DNA of 64,000 nucleotides from Bradyrhizobium sp. RP6 (GCF_003837805.1 NZ_RQIT01000004.1:124001-188000); one strand, 5' to 3'. Numbered from the stretch's first letter, positions 1-8,883 are shown. A program made the numbers and translations. The notes: generated by a model from the sequence alone, not told the origin.

Positions 1-36
1 GACCGTTCATCCCACAGTTCGAGGTTGTCTCCGCAA

Positions 37-999
37 ATGCGATCTGTCGTCGCGGCTTGCGCCGCATTTCTGATTTTGATGTGCGACCTCGATCCGCCGG
101 CATCCCGGCAAGCCTCACCGTTCCACACCACCTTTCTTCAGAACCATCATGCCTCGCCACTTGTTCCGATGGTCGACCTCTTCGTCGCCAGCGTGCAGGC
201 CATCGAGCTTGCGAACGCGCGCGCGTCCTATGAGGACGTGATCGAGCCAACGCGCGCGGTCGATCCGGTGGTGCAGGCGCCGGCCTCACCAACTGAACAA
301 TTCTGTCACGCGCTTCGTGAAGCCGCCGAGTCCAGCGGCATTCCAGTGCCCTTCTTCGCGCGCCTGATCTGGCAGGAGAGCCGCTTCAAGTCCAACGAGG
401 TCAGCCATGCCGGCGCGCAGGGCGTCGCGCAGTTCATGCCGGCGACGGCCGCCGAGGTCGGGCTCGACGATCCCTTCGATCCGATGAAGGCCCTGCCTGC
501 GTCGGCGAAGTTCCTGCGCAAGCTTCGTGACGATTTCGGCAATCTCGGCCTTGCGGCGGCGGCGTACAATGCTGGCCCCGGCCGCATCCAGAAATGGCTT
601 GCCAGAGAGAGCGAGCTGCCGCGCGAGACGCGCGACTATGTCCGGATCATCACCGGCACCAAAGCCGAAGACTGGATCGAACGGTCGGAGGCGCTGGCGA
701 TCCGCATCGACCTGCCGCGCGAAGCACCCTGCGAAGGCATCGGCAGCCTCTCCAAGACGAAGGACGTCGCCTGGGTTCCGGTCCACTTGACGCCCTCGGT
801 CACGATCATCATGCGCAAGGCCGAACAACTCGCCGCGCGCCTGACGGCGAACCGCGCCCGCAAGCGGTTCGCAACCCTGCTCCGGAAGAACGCTTCTGCT
901 CATGGCAAGGCGCGCAGCATGATTGCACTGCGTGCGGCCGGAAAGAGCGTGAAAGCCCGCGCCGTCCGCCTCGCATCGCGCGAACGGCCCTCGGGTTAG
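37..999 (+). CDS. Lytic transglycosylase (SLT domain), secreted
   Basis: A soluble lytic transglycosylase-type enzyme that would cleave the MurNAc-GlcNAc bond of peptidoglycan in the periplasm. The SLT/lysozyme-like domain spans roughly the middle third. It shows the catalytic glutamate in IWQESRF, then GAQGVAQFMPATA and AAAYNAGPG, the classic family motifs. The C-terminal 100 residues are basic and low complexity. The frame is open to the left window edge. The ATG at 37 was chosen because it starts a hydrophobic, signal-like segment and follows GAGG at 21-24; a TTG at 25 is the alternative. The gene converges on the DUF1236 gene, with a shared hairpin between them. Confidence 0.85.
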   Translation: MRSVVAACAAFLILMCDLDPPASRQASPFHTTFLQNHHASPLVPMVDLFVASVQAIELANARASYEDVIEPTRAVDPVVQAPASPTEQFCHALREAAESSGIPVPFFARLIWQESRFKSNEVSHAGAQGVAQFMPATAAEVGLDDPFDPMKALPASAKFLRKLRDDFGNLGLAAAAYNAGPGRIQKWLARESELPRETRDYVRIITGTKAEDWIERSEALAIRIDLPREAPCEGIGSLSKTKDVAWVPVHLTPSVTIIMRKAEQLAARLTANRARKRFATLLRKNASAHGKARSMIALRAAGKSVKARAVRLASRERPSG

Positions 1000-1004
1000 C
1001 GTGT

Positions 1005-1032
1005 TCGGAGCCACCCCCTTGGGTGGCTCCGA
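1005..1032. terminator. Bidirectional terminator hairpin
   Basis: A 12-bp perfect inverted repeat (TCGGAGCCACCC and its complement, 1005-1016 with 1021-1032) around a 4-nt loop. It lies between two convergent stop codons, where a shared terminator is expected. There is no strong T-tract, so the termination role is inferred from stem strength and position. Confidence 0.7.
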
Positions 1033-1041
1033 GATCCATCG

Positions 1042-2166
1042 TCAGTCGATCTCCTCGATGACGCGACGCTCACGCGGTTCGATGAGATAGGTCCGCGTGT
1101 CGCGGTGGATGTAGCGGTACTCCCGCAGGTCAGGCGCATCCCGATAGACCGTGCTGGGGAATTCCTCGACCTCGACAGTGTCCGGGACGCGATCACCGAC
1201 ATGGATCTCCGTGCGTGCGGTGCTTCCTGTGGTCCGCGCCTCGCTCCGTCCTTCGGTACGGGTCTTCGCATGCTTGCGGATCACCTCGCGATCGCGATCC
1301 GAAAACTTGCTGGCACTGCGCTCGCGCGTGGTCGTTGTCTTTGTTGCCGTGGATTGCCCCGCATAGGGCAGAACCGTCACGATCTTGTACGTGGCCGGAT
1401 CGACCACGACGATCTGATCTTTCACCAGCGCAAAGCTGTAGCCGCGATATTGCGGAACGATCTCGACGACATCGGGCGGCAGTGTCGAAAGATGAACGTC
1501 GCGCGGCACGACGGTGCCGACATTCAGCGAGAAGTTGACGCTGGTCAGCGGCCGAACGTTCAGGCGCGAGATCGAGGTGCTGATGTTGGTTTCCTGCTGC
1601 CGGTTGAGATTGACGTTCGTCTGAGCGGCCGCCTGTGAACTGGTGCCGGTGCGCTCGCCCTGCGCCTGGTTGCTGGCTGGCGCGCTCGGCGCCTGTTGCC
1701 CCTGGTTGGTTCCCGATGCGGCCGGTGCCTGCTGGGCCTGGTTATTCGTCGAAGGTGGATTGGACCGATCCTGCGCCTGGTTCGTGTTCGCCGGCGGCGG
1801 GTTGGCGCCCTGCTGGGTCGAAGGCTGGTTTCCGGTCGTGTTCGAGCTTGCCGTGCCGCTCTGCGGCCGCGAGGGGTCCGTGCTGTTCGCGGCGTTCGAC
1901 GTGCCGGAGCCGGAATTGGCGGCCCCAGACGATGGCGCGGTGCTCTGCGCATTCTGCGCCGACGTTCCCGTCGCCGGTGATTGCTGCGGTTGCGATGTAG
2001 TCTTTTGCGTGTCAGTCGCGCCCGACGGCGAGGTGGCGGATGGTGCCGCGGAGTTTGACTGTGATTGCGGCGTCTGCTCAGACTTGGTGGTCGTGCCGGG
2101 CGATTGCGCAAAGGCGGCGTTCGCCAGCACCAGCCCTAATGCGGTGGTTGCCAACAGGCGGATCAT
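1042..2166 (-). CDS. DUF1236 secreted protein with Ser/Gln/Asn/Pro-rich linker
   Basis: A predicted exported protein of unknown function. Residues 1-20 form a signal peptide ending in AFA before QS. About 170 residues of low-complexity S/T/Q/N/P/A sequence follow. Around residues 205-270 there is a DUF1236-type segment (VGTVVPRDV, then VPQYRGYSF and VVDPATYKIV). The C-terminus (VGDRVPDTVEVEEFP to the end) looks like a second, diverged copy of the same unit. Such proteins are common in Bradyrhizobium and relatives and are presumed to be periplasmic or cell-envelope associated. The gene is monocistronic, diverges from the Nudix gene, and ends at the shared hairpin. Confidence 0.75.
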   Translation of the reverse strand: MIRLLATTALGLVLANAAFAQSPGTTTKSEQTPQSQSNSAAPSATSPSGATDTQKTTSQPQQSPATGTSAQNAQSTAPSSGAANSGSGTSNAANSTDPSRPQSGTASSNTTGNQPSTQQGANPPPANTNQAQDRSNPPSTNNQAQQAPAASGTNQGQQAPSAPASNQAQGERTGTSSQAAAQTNVNLNRQQETNISTSISRLNVRPLTSVNFSLNVGTVVPRDVHLSTLPPDVVEIVPQYRGYSFALVKDQIVVVDPATYKIVTVLPYAGQSTATKTTTTRERSASKFSDRDREVIRKHAKTRTEGRSEARTTGSTARTEIHVGDRVPDTVEVEEFPSTVYRDAPDLREYRYIHRDTRTYLIEPRERRVIEEID

Positions 2167-2273
2167 GATTCACTCCCTTTCATCAAATGAACGTTGGTTA
2201 CTAACCTGCGCTAGAACGCTCCGTTCCACTTTTTCCCGAGCGAAGGCCGTGCCACTTTCCTGCGGAACCTGAG

Positions 2274-2735
2274 ATGCCATCGAAGAGTGCCGGGATCATC
2301 GCCTATCGGATGCGCGAAGAGATCGAAGTTCTCCTCGTTCATCCCGGGGGCCCGTTCTGGCGCAACAAGGATCTCGGTGCGTGGTCGATCCCGAAGGGCG
2401 AGTACAAGGACGGAGAAGATGCGGAAGTCGCTGCGCGACGAGAGTTCGCCGAGGAGCTTGGCCTCGAGGTGACGATGCCTCTGATGGCGCTGGGTCAGGT
2501 CAAGCAACGCGGCGGGAAGTCGGTCACCGCGTTCGCGGCCGAGCTCGACATCGACACCGGCAGCATTCGCAGCAACACGTTCGAGTTGGAATGGCCGCCT
2601 CGCAGCGGCAAACGGCAGACGTTCCCGGAAGTCGACCGCGCCGCATGGTTCACGCTCGAAGCGGCGAAGGAGAGGATCAACGCAGGACAACGTCCGCTGC
2701 TTGACCGGCTGGCCCAGCTGCCTAGCAGCGGATAG
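2274..2735 (+). CDS. Nudix hydrolase
   Basis: A 153-residue Nudix-fold pyrophosphohydrolase. The Nudix box is intact: it begins at GEYKDGE, about residue 42, and continues through RREFAEELGL, matching GX5EX7REUXEEXGU. The N-terminal strand SAGIIAYR and the PGGPFW segment fit the family. Substrate (nucleotide sugar, dinucleotide polyphosphate or oxidised nucleotide) cannot be decided from sequence. It is a single gene, transcribed divergently from the DUF1236 gene. Confidence 0.88.
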   Translation: MPSKSAGIIAYRMREEIEVLLVHPGGPFWRNKDLGAWSIPKGEYKDGEDAEVAARREFAEELGLEVTMPLMALGQVKQRGGKSVTAFAAELDIDTGSIRSNTFELEWPPRSGKRQTFPEVDRAAWFTLEAAKERINAGQRPLLDRLAQLPSSG

Positions 2736-2814
2736 GCTGTCGCGATCCGCCGCTCACGCTCGCGGGAGAGGCAAAGAGCCCGCGGCGCGATCATGCTCCA
2801 TTTCGAGCGGCGCC

Positions 2815-3798
2815 CTACTCCGCCTTGATGTTCGCGGCCGCGACGACCTCGGCGAGCTCCTTCGTCTCCTTCGCGATCTTCGCGGCGTAGTCGGCCGGGC
2901 CGAGCACGCTCACGACGCCCTGCGAGCCGAGCTTCTCCGCGACCGCCGGATCCTTGGCAGCAGCGATGATCTCCCGGTGCAGCGTCTCCAGGATCGGCGC
3001 GGGCGTTGCCTTCGGCATGAAGAAGCCGACCCAGAACGAGATGTCGAAGCCGGGATAGCCGGCTTCCGCGACGGTCGGCACATCGGGCAGCGCGGGCAAG
3101 CGCTCGGCCGACGACACCGCCAGCGCGCGCAGCTTGCCGGCCTTCACCAGCGGCACGGCGGAGAGCGGATCGAACACCGCCAGCACCTCCTGCGCGAGGA
3201 TGCCGACCTCGGCGGCCGAACCGCCGCGATACGGCACGTGGATCATCTTGATGCCGGCCTTCTGGCCGAGCAGCTCCATGGCGAGATGGGCGAGGTTGCC
3301 GTTGCCGCCCGAGCCGTAGGCAAGCGCACCCGGTGCGGCCCTTGCCGCGGCGACGAGATCGGCGACGGTCTTGATGTTGGCCGTCTTGGGATTCTCGGGA
3401 TTGACGACGAGCACGAGCGGCGCCGAGACGACGGTCGTCAGTGGCGCGAAGTCTCCCTGCGGGTCATAGCGGACATCCTTGAACAGCGTCTTGTTCAGCG
3501 TGATCGTGGACGAGTTGCAGGCGAGCATGGTGTAGCCGTCTGCGTCCGCACGCGCGACGCCTTCGGCGGCGATCATGCCGTTGGCGCCGGCGCGGTTCTC
3601 GACCACGAAGGGCTGCCCGAGCTTGCTGCCGAGGCGATCGCCGACGATGCGCGCGACCACATCGACCGGGCCGCCGGCGCTGAAGCCGACCATGACCTTG
3701 ACCGGCCGCACCGGGTATTTCTGCGCCAGGGCCTGCGTCGACAGCGCAGAAGCGCACAATCCGGCGATGACTGCCAGCAGGCGGGCCGTTCGTTGCAT
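2815..3798 (-). CDS. Bug-family (TctC-like) periplasmic solute-binding protein
   Basis: A 327-residue periplasmic binding protein of the tripartite tricarboxylate transporter family. The start at 3798 gives a signal peptide (MQRTARLLAVIAGLCASALS, cleaved near ALAQ). It is preceded on the minus strand by GGGGAGAAGACGA, a good ribosome site; longer in-frame starts add only junk sequence. Family hallmarks include the PVRPVKVMVGFSAGGPVDVVAR opening and the HVPYRGGSAA loop. No TctA or TctB membrane subunits are nearby. It is therefore an orphan receptor that may serve a distant transporter or act in sensing. Ligand unknown, probably a carboxylate. Confidence 0.88.
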   Translation of the reverse strand: MQRTARLLAVIAGLCASALSTQALAQKYPVRPVKVMVGFSAGGPVDVVARIVGDRLGSKLGQPFVVENRAGANGMIAAEGVARADADGYTMLACNSSTITLNKTLFKDVRYDPQGDFAPLTTVVSAPLVLVVNPENPKTANIKTVADLVAAARAAPGALAYGSGGNGNLAHLAMELLGQKAGIKMIHVPYRGGSAAEVGILAQEVLAVFDPLSAVPLVKAGKLRALAVSSAERLPALPDVPTVAEAGYPGFDISFWVGFFMPKATPAPILETLHREIIAAAKDPAVAEKLGSQGVVSVLGPADYAAKIAKETKELAEVVAAANIKAE

Positions 3799-4229
3799 TC
3801 GTCTTCTCCCCAGACCTCTTGGCGCCGCTTGTGCATGTTTGTTCGTGCGACGCATTCGAGGATCATGAATAGCGGCCACGCCGGATTCCGCAATCACGTT
3901 CGGGCGTTGGCATTCCGTCGCACGGCACGTACGACCCCTTCCAAACAAAAAATGCGAAAACAACCCCATGCACAGTAGACGGCCCCTGTCAGAACAAGGA
4001 CTTGCGGGGGATGGACGAAATTTTTCCGGATTTACGAAATAAATTCTGACGCGTCGGGCAAAACAGTGGCATGATGGCATCATCGCAACAGTCGCGAGCG
4101 TCACGGCCTGCCAGGCCGGAGCCGTCCCGGCGCGGTTGCGCCTAAACCCTTCACCGACATTTCGAAATCCGCATTCGCGCGCAGCGGCGAACGGCCGTTC
4201 GCGCCTGCGCCGCCAGAAGGACACAGCAC
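3799..4229. other. Divergent intergenic region, no gene seen
   Basis: About 430 bases separate the divergent Bug-type gene and the 4230 gene. No frame here has a credible start, ribosome site or family signature. The region is presumably promoter DNA for both sides. It is locally AT-richer around 3945-4050 than its surroundings. Confidence 0.5.
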
Positions 4230-4865
4230 ATGACGACAGCTCTCTCGCGTCCCATCACGTCGCCGCTCGCGGCAAACGATCACAGCGGCCCCGCCGCGAA
4301 CCCGCGCGTAAAACTCTACAAGCGGCGCATCGCGATCAGCCATCCCGACCCGCAGGCCGGCGAGCGGCTGCTGGCGGAGGCGCTCGGCGCCGCCGACCGC
4401 GACGCGATGCACGGCATATTGAGGCAATTGGTCAAGGCCAGTGTGGTCGGGCAGAAGCCCGACGAAGCCAACCTCGCCTTCATGATCTCGACGATCAGGA
4501 GCATCGCGCCGAAGGATTCGGTCGAGGCCATGCTGGTGTCGCAAATGGTGTCGGTGCACATGGCCGCAATGCGCTGTGCCTGCCGGCTCGCCTGCACTGA
4601 CGATCTCGCGCAGCAGGAGGGCATCGCCCGCGCCTTGACCCGGCTCTCGCGCACCTTCGCCGCCCAGGTCGAAGCGCTGAATCGCCACCGTAACAGCGAC
4701 GAGCGCGCGATCACGGTGCAGAACCTGTCGGTTCAGGACGGCGGACGGGCGATCGTGGGCAACGTCACGCAGCATGCTCATCTGATGGGTGCCCATCCGG
4801 ACAGCGCGTCGGGCGCGGCCGGCGAAGCCGAATGGGCGGACGCAAGGCAAGGCGCCAACGCATGA
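4230..4865 (+). CDS. Conserved helical protein of unknown function
   Basis: A 211-residue protein that I cannot assign to a named family. The centre (about residues 35-155) is predicted helical, with the segments ERLLAEALGAADRDAMHGIL and VEAMLVSQMVSVHMAAMRCA. The C-terminal 60 residues are Gly/Ala-rich and probably disordered. No signal peptide or membrane span is visible. Its stop codon overlaps the start of the next gene (ATGA at 4862-4865), so the two are probably translationally coupled and may act together. The pair looks prophage-like or accessory, but no phage structural genes are nearby. Confidence 0.65.
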   Translation: MTTALSRPITSPLAANDHSGPAANPRVKLYKRRIAISHPDPQAGERLLAEALGAADRDAMHGILRQLVKASVVGQKPDEANLAFMISTIRSIAPKDSVEAMLVSQMVSVHMAAMRCACRLACTDDLAQQEGIARALTRLSRTFAAQVEALNRHRNSDERAITVQNLSVQDGGRAIVGNVTQHAHLMGAHPDSASGAAGEAEWADARQGANA

Positions 4866-5116
4866 GCGGCGGTCACGTCCGCAGCACCCGCGCGATGGTG
4901 ACGAGCCCGCGCTGCGGGGCGCGGACACGCGACGGCACCGCTTGCCGCGCGCCGGCGATGCACGGCAAGCCCCGCTGCCGCATGCATGGCGGCGCGCCGA
5001 GATCGGGCGCTCCAAAGGGAAACCAGAATGCACGTCGACATGGAATGTACACACCGGATGGTCGGGCCGAGCGACACCAGGTGAAGACCTTGCTGAGGAC
5101 GCTTGGAAGCTTTTGA
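4862..5116 (+). CDS. HGG-motif small basic protein
   Basis: An 84-residue basic protein with two Cys-rich motifs (RCGARTRDGTACRAPA, then KPRCRMHGGAPRSGAPKGNQ). This matches a family often named HGGxSTG-domain proteins, which are common in Rhizobiales and prophage-like loci. The four spaced residues (CGA, CRA, CRMH) could bind a metal. The start at 4862 is chosen because it overlaps the upstream stop as ATGA; an in-frame start at 4832 would overlap the upstream gene by 34 bases. Function unknown; the basic charge suggests nucleic-acid contact. Confidence 0.65.
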   Translation: MSGGHVRSTRAMVTSPRCGARTRDGTACRAPAMHGKPRCRMHGGAPRSGAPKGNQNARRHGMYTPDGRAERHQVKTLLRTLGSF

Positions 5117-5264
5117 ACGAGTTGAAGTAGATTGCGGCGCGACCTCCGCCGCCAGAGGGCGGGGCGAATAAGAGCGCGCCATTCCCGGCGCGAGACATGA
5201 TTGAACAAAACAAAAAATCTGATGGATTCTTTAAGCCAGCAAGCTCGGGGCCGCCGCCATGGCA

Positions 5265-5471
5265 CTAGGATCGTGTGATCACCGAATCCACAGGGACGAT
5301 CTGCAGCCCAGCTGCGTTCAGCGCTTCAGTGATTTGCTTGGCCAGCAGCTTGGCTTCTTCAGTTCCGATTTGAGCGTCGGGAGCGTCCTTGAAGAACGCG
5401 CAAACCGTCGTCGCTATGATGGTATTGACCTGGTGCGGATCAACCATTTGATGCACGTCACATTGCTTCAC
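5265..5471 (-). CDS. Small hypothetical protein
   Basis: A 68-residue frame with ordinary protein composition. It contains a plausible amphipathic helix (TEEAKLLAKQITEALNAAGL) and no membrane span or known motif. It lies in a run of small minus-strand genes with the 24-residue peptide and the DUF3606 gene. The start is not well supported by a ribosome site, so the gene is tentative. Confidence 0.45.
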   Translation of the reverse strand: MKQCDVHQMVDPHQVNTIIATTVCAFFKDAPDAQIGTEEAKLLAKQITEALNAAGLQIVPVDSVITRS

Positions 5472-5509
5472 CGGCTCGTTGCTGCGTCAGGCTCGCGAGA
5501 CCGCGGCGC

Positions 5510-5584
5510 TCATCGCAAGCCAAAGAACGAAAGAATGGCCGCGATCACAACAATGAGCCCTATGAGGTAGATCAGACCGTTCAT
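5510..5584 (-). CDS. 24-residue membrane peptide
   Basis: A micro-gene encoding MNGLIYLIGLIVVIAAILSF followed by FGLR: essentially one hydrophobic helix with a short charged end. Minus strand AAGGAG lies 7 nt upstream of the ATG, an excellent ribosome site for so short a gene. Near-identical short proteins are, to my knowledge, widespread in Bradyrhizobium genomes but have no assigned function. It would sit in the inner membrane, perhaps modulating a partner. It is easily missed by gene callers with a length cut-off. Confidence 0.7.
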   Translation of the reverse strand: MNGLIYLIGLIVVIAAILSFFGLR

Positions 5585-5648
5585 CGCAATTCTCCTTTTC
5601 GAGGTGATGGCTCGGATTCATTCGAGGGTCGTCTGCGCGTCCCTGGCA

Positions 5649-5843
5649 CTACACTGCTGAGCGGCCAACCTTTTCGAGCTCCACTTCCTTCTCGATCGCC
5701 GCTAGAGAGTTGCCGATCTTGTCGACGATCCTGACGAGATCGGCATTGGAGATGCGAAGCCGCCTGCGCACCGACTTGACCTGCTCGGCGTTCGCAAGAT
5801 CGAGCGTTGTGCGAATGGGCCGTGGTGGTCTCGAGGACAGCAT
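5649..5843 (-). CDS. DUF3606 family small protein
   Basis: A 64-residue protein. Its second half (EQVKSVRRRLRISNADLVRI, then VDKIGNSLAAIEKEVE) matches the DUF3606 pattern of a short helical domain with the VxKVGNS-like signature. The start at 5843 is preferred over a TTG at 5849 because AAGGAG sits 8 nt upstream. DUF3606 proteins are abundant in Rhizobiales and their function is unknown; stress association is sometimes inferred. It lies upstream of the 24-residue peptide on the same strand, about 65 bases away. Confidence 0.75.
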   Translation of the reverse strand: MLSSRPPRPIRTTLDLANAEQVKSVRRRLRISNADLVRIVDKIGNSLAAIEKEVELEKVGRSAV

Positions 5844-5986
5844 GATCAAGTCTCCTTAACCGAGGTAAGAGAGACGATGTCTTCTTTGTTCCAATGTCCG
5901 CCAGCGGAAGCCCTCGACAACGAAAGTGAGTATGCATAGGCGATCACTGCAACCGTCGCGCGCACGGAGAAGGCCCCCACGACACT

Positions 5987-7429
5987 TCATCCCCGCGGCG
6001 TACCGCCATGGCTCGCTACCGCGCCTCGAACAGTTTCGAGATTGGTACGCTGCAATGCGGCTCGCCTCTCGGCAATGGCATTGCTCAAGAGGTCGAGCAC
6101 CAGTCCAAAGGCCGCGAGCTCCTCTTGCTCGATTGCGCCGTCGTCATAGCATTCGAGCGTCTCGGCGATGATGGTATCGGCCTCGCGCTGCAATGCCACG
6201 AGCTCCTGATTGGATTCCGCGATTCTCGCGCTGGAAACCATGGCCAGGATCCTGTTGCGATGGCTGGTGTTGTCGTCCCTCTCGTTGCGGTTCAAATAGC
6301 GGCGCAACCAAGCGGCGGCGGAGCCGATTCCAGAGAGAAGCAGGAGCCCGAACCAGAAATAGTCGCCATAGCGGTCGAGAAACGTGCGTTCGTTGCCGTC
6401 GATGACGGCCGCCGCGCCCCGATGGACCTGCAGCTCGGCGTCCTTCTCGATGTCGGGTTTGGTGATGTGTGCGGCGCCTGGGGCCTGCCTCGCGATCGCC
6501 TGACGAACGGCAAAGAGCTGGCGGAAAAACGCGGCGACCGTCGCTTCGGGCAGGCTCTTTCTCGCCACGATCAGATGGCTGACGCTGAGAGTTTCAACCT
6601 TGTCACCCGGCCAAGCCGGATCCGCATTGAAGACGCTGGGCGGAATCTCCTCCGATTCGTACCGGGGATGCCTGATGGCGATCGCTTCCGATGCCTCGAT
6701 GGCGAGAAACTTCGGCTCGCCGCGCGCCCGCGCCGTCGCGGCAACGGCGTCGGAGGTGATCTTGCTGTCGAGGGGCCCGACCGCCATGAACGCATCGAGG
6801 GTGAGATCGCGCGCGAGTTCATCGATCTGGTCGGTGCCGAACTGCGCCACGGCGACCTTGCCGGGCTGCACTCCGGAGGCGTTCAGAATGACGCGCAGCA
6901 GCGCAGGATTCACCGGCGTCCGCCCGATCACGCCGACACGGCGCCCCGAGAGATCGGCGACCTCCTTGATCTTCGGGGACGGCTTTCTTTTCGAACTCTT
7001 GCCCGCAAGCCCGGATGGTGCCCAGAGCACGACGAAATTCTTGCGGACGACGGCGACGGTCTGCGCCTCGGCCGGCATGTCCAGGTCGCCGCGGCCGACG
7101 GCAAGATCGGCCTTGCCAGACCCAAGCAAAGCGAGCGCTTCCATCGCTCCGTCGGCCTTGACCGGATGCAGCCTGACAGTTCGGCTTTCGCTGGCGAACG
7201 CATCGGCCATCGCCTGAATGACCTTGTCATCATCGCTGCCAGCCGGTCCGACGGCGATCCGGAGAATCTCCGGCCGCAACGCGTAATAAAGTGCACCCGC
7301 TGCGACGCCGAAGACGAGAAAGCCAACGGCGAGAACCAACAGCAGGAAATTGCTCCTTCGCCGCTCTCGGCGGGCCGCGTCACTGGTCGTCTGACTTGTA
7401 CTCTCGGACGAGGACATTGCCGCTGCCAC
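5987..7429 (-). CDS. TAXI-family TRAP solute-binding protein, membrane anchored
   Basis: A 480-residue protein with a TAXI-type (TRAP-associated extracytoplasmic immunogenic) binding domain. It opens with a transmembrane helix at about residues 28-50. The domain follows (LRIAVGPAGSDDDKVIQAMA, then GKADLAVGRGDLD and LSGRRVGVIG). A second transmembrane helix (YFWFGLLLLSGIGSAAAW, about residue 360) and a cytoplasmic helical tail of about 100 residues finish the protein. Ordinary TAXI receptors are about 320 residues and end after the binding domain. Here the receptor is anchored at both ends, with no TRAP permease nearby. It may therefore be a sensor rather than a transporter part. The ATG at 7417 is an alternative start. 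Confidence 0.8.
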   Translation of the reverse strand: MAAAMSSSESTSQTTSDAARRERRRSNFLLLVLAVGFLVFGVAAGALYYALRPEILRIAVGPAGSDDDKVIQAMADAFASESRTVRLHPVKADGAMEALALLGSGKADLAVGRGDLDMPAEAQTVAVVRKNFVVLWAPSGLAGKSSKRKPSPKIKEVADLSGRRVGVIGRTPVNPALLRVILNASGVQPGKVAVAQFGTDQIDELARDLTLDAFMAVGPLDSKITSDAVAATARARGEPKFLAIEASEAIAIRHPRYESEEIPPSVFNADPAWPGDKVETLSVSHLIVARKSLPEATVAAFFRQLFAVRQAIARQAPGAAHITKPDIEKDAELQVHRGAAAVIDGNERTFLDRYGDYFWFGLLLLSGIGSAAAWLRRYLNRNERDDNTSHRNRILAMVSSARIAESNQELVALQREADTIIAETLECYDDGAIEQEELAAFGLVLDLLSNAIAERRAALQRTNLETVRGAVASHGGTPRG

Positions 7430-7638
7430 CGCATGTCATGGCGCTTCCTGGTCAGCAGGATACCACGTTTTCCCGGCATAACGTCTTGGCGCCCGTTGTG
7501 GTTCACCTGCGGGACCTGGATAGGCGTACCAAGCGAGTGGTCGCGCCCGCCGGCAGGCACTCGGCGGCGCCATGCTGCTTGCCGGCCGCCCCCTCAATCC
7601 TGTAACCCCACCCGAAACCTTCTCGGGACGAAACGCTC

Positions 7639-8883
7639 ATGACCACTGCCGCCAACGACGCGGGCACCGCCACCCGCGCGCTGATCTTCGCGCTCGTGGC
7701 GCTCGCCTGCGGGCACATGCTCTCGACCTTGCTGCGCACCATTCCGGCCGTGAGCCTCGACCTGATGGCGGCGGATTTCCACATGGAGCCGCAGGCTCTT
7801 GCCAGCCTCACGTCGATCTATCCTTTCGCCTTCGCGGCGGCGCAGATCCCGGTCGGGGCGGCGATGGACCGGTTTGGCGTGCGGCCGGTGTCGCTCAGCC
7901 TGCTCGCGGGGACCGTGTTCGGCGCGGTCGCGTCCGGGTTTGCGACAGGGCCGGAAAGCTTTGCCGTCGGGCAGCTGATGCTGGGCGTTGCCACCTCGGG
8001 CATGCTGATGTGCCCGATGACGCTGGCGGCCAAGCAATTGTCGGCGGCCCGCTTCGGGTTGTGGTCGGGCGCGATCCTTTCGATCGGCAATATCGGCATG
8101 CTGCTGTCGTCGAGCCCGCTCGCTTTCGTGGTGGACGCTTACGGCTGGCGCGCCGGGTTCTGGATGTCCGCAATCGGCGGAGTCGCGGTGGCGCTCGCGG
8201 TGTTCGCGCTGGTCCCGCACCAGCCGGCCGAGCACAAGGACAAGTCCTCGCCGCTGGCGCAGATGATCGAAGTGCTCAGGCTCGGCCTCTCGCGCCCCTT
8301 GCGCGGGCTGATCGCGCTGGCACTGGTGTCGCTGGCGACCTCGCTGGTGCTGCGCGGCCTGTGGGGCGGGCCATGGCTGATGGACGTCAAGGGACTCTCG
8401 CGGGTCGAGGCCGGCAACCAGCTCGGCGCGTTCACGCTGGCGATGATCGCAGGTCCCCTGTGCATCGGTATGATCGACCGCAGGCTCGGCCGCCGCCGCG
8501 CGCTGGTGGCGGGCTCGCATATGGCCGGGGCGGTGCTGCTGGCGCTGATGGCCTTGGGCGCGCCGCATCATGCGGTCTCCACACTGTTCGGCCTGCCCAT
8601 GATGCCGCCGCGATACGACCTCGTGCTGTTCGTGCTGATCGGGCTTGCGACCTCCGCCCAGCCGCTGCTGTTCGGCATGTCCAGGCAGCTGGTCGATGCG
8701 CAGACCGCGGGCAAGGCGCTCGCGGCCGTCAACCTTGCCTTCTTCCTCGGCGCGGCGCTGATGCAGTCGGTCACCGGCGCGGTGGCGGCGCTCGCGGGCT
8801 TGCCCGCCGTGCTGCTGTTCATGGCTGCCATGCTGGCGCTCGGTGTGCTGATCTTCTTGGCTTATACCTCGCGGGGCCCATAG
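7639..8883 (+). CDS. MFS transporter
   Basis: A 414-residue major facilitator superfamily carrier with about 12 hydrophobic helices. The motif-A region between helices 2 and 3 reads IPVGAAMDRFGVRPVSL, matching G-x3-D-R-x-G-x-R; a weaker copy (IGMIDRRLGRRRALV) lies in the second half. Substrate unknown. It is followed after 32 bases by the M20 peptidase and then the enolase-superfamily gene on the same strand. Together they suggest an uptake and catabolic operon for a small peptide-like or acidic compound. Confidence 0.88.
   Translation: MTTAANDAGTATRALIFALVALACGHMLSTLLRTIPAVSLDLMAADFHMEPQALASLTSIYPFAFAAAQIPVGAAMDRFGVRPVSLSLLAGTVFGAVASGFATGPESFAVGQLMLGVATSGMLMCPMTLAAKQLSAARFGLWSGAILSIGNIGMLLSSSPLAFVVDAYGWRAGFWMSAIGGVAVALAVFALVPHQPAEHKDKSSPLAQMIEVLRLGLSRPLRGLIALALVSLATSLVLRGLWGGPWLMDVKGLSRVEAGNQLGAFTLAMIAGPLCIGMIDRRLGRRRALVAGSHMAGAVLLALMALGAPHHAVSTLFGLPMMPPRYDLVLFVLIGLATSAQPLLFGMSRQLVDAQTAGKALAAVNLAFFLGAALMQSVTGAVAALAGLPAVLLFMAAMLALGVLIFLAYTSRGP

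Noticed and set aside
2701..3978. A 425-codon plus-strand frame over the Bug-type gene
   Set aside because: It is the complement of a binding-protein gene with signal peptide and ribosome site; the translation is Arg/His/Asp-rich and domainless.
4101..5213. A 370-codon minus-strand frame over the 4230 and 4862 genes
   Set aside because: It has no protein-like features, and the plus-strand pair shows ATGA coupling and conserved motifs.
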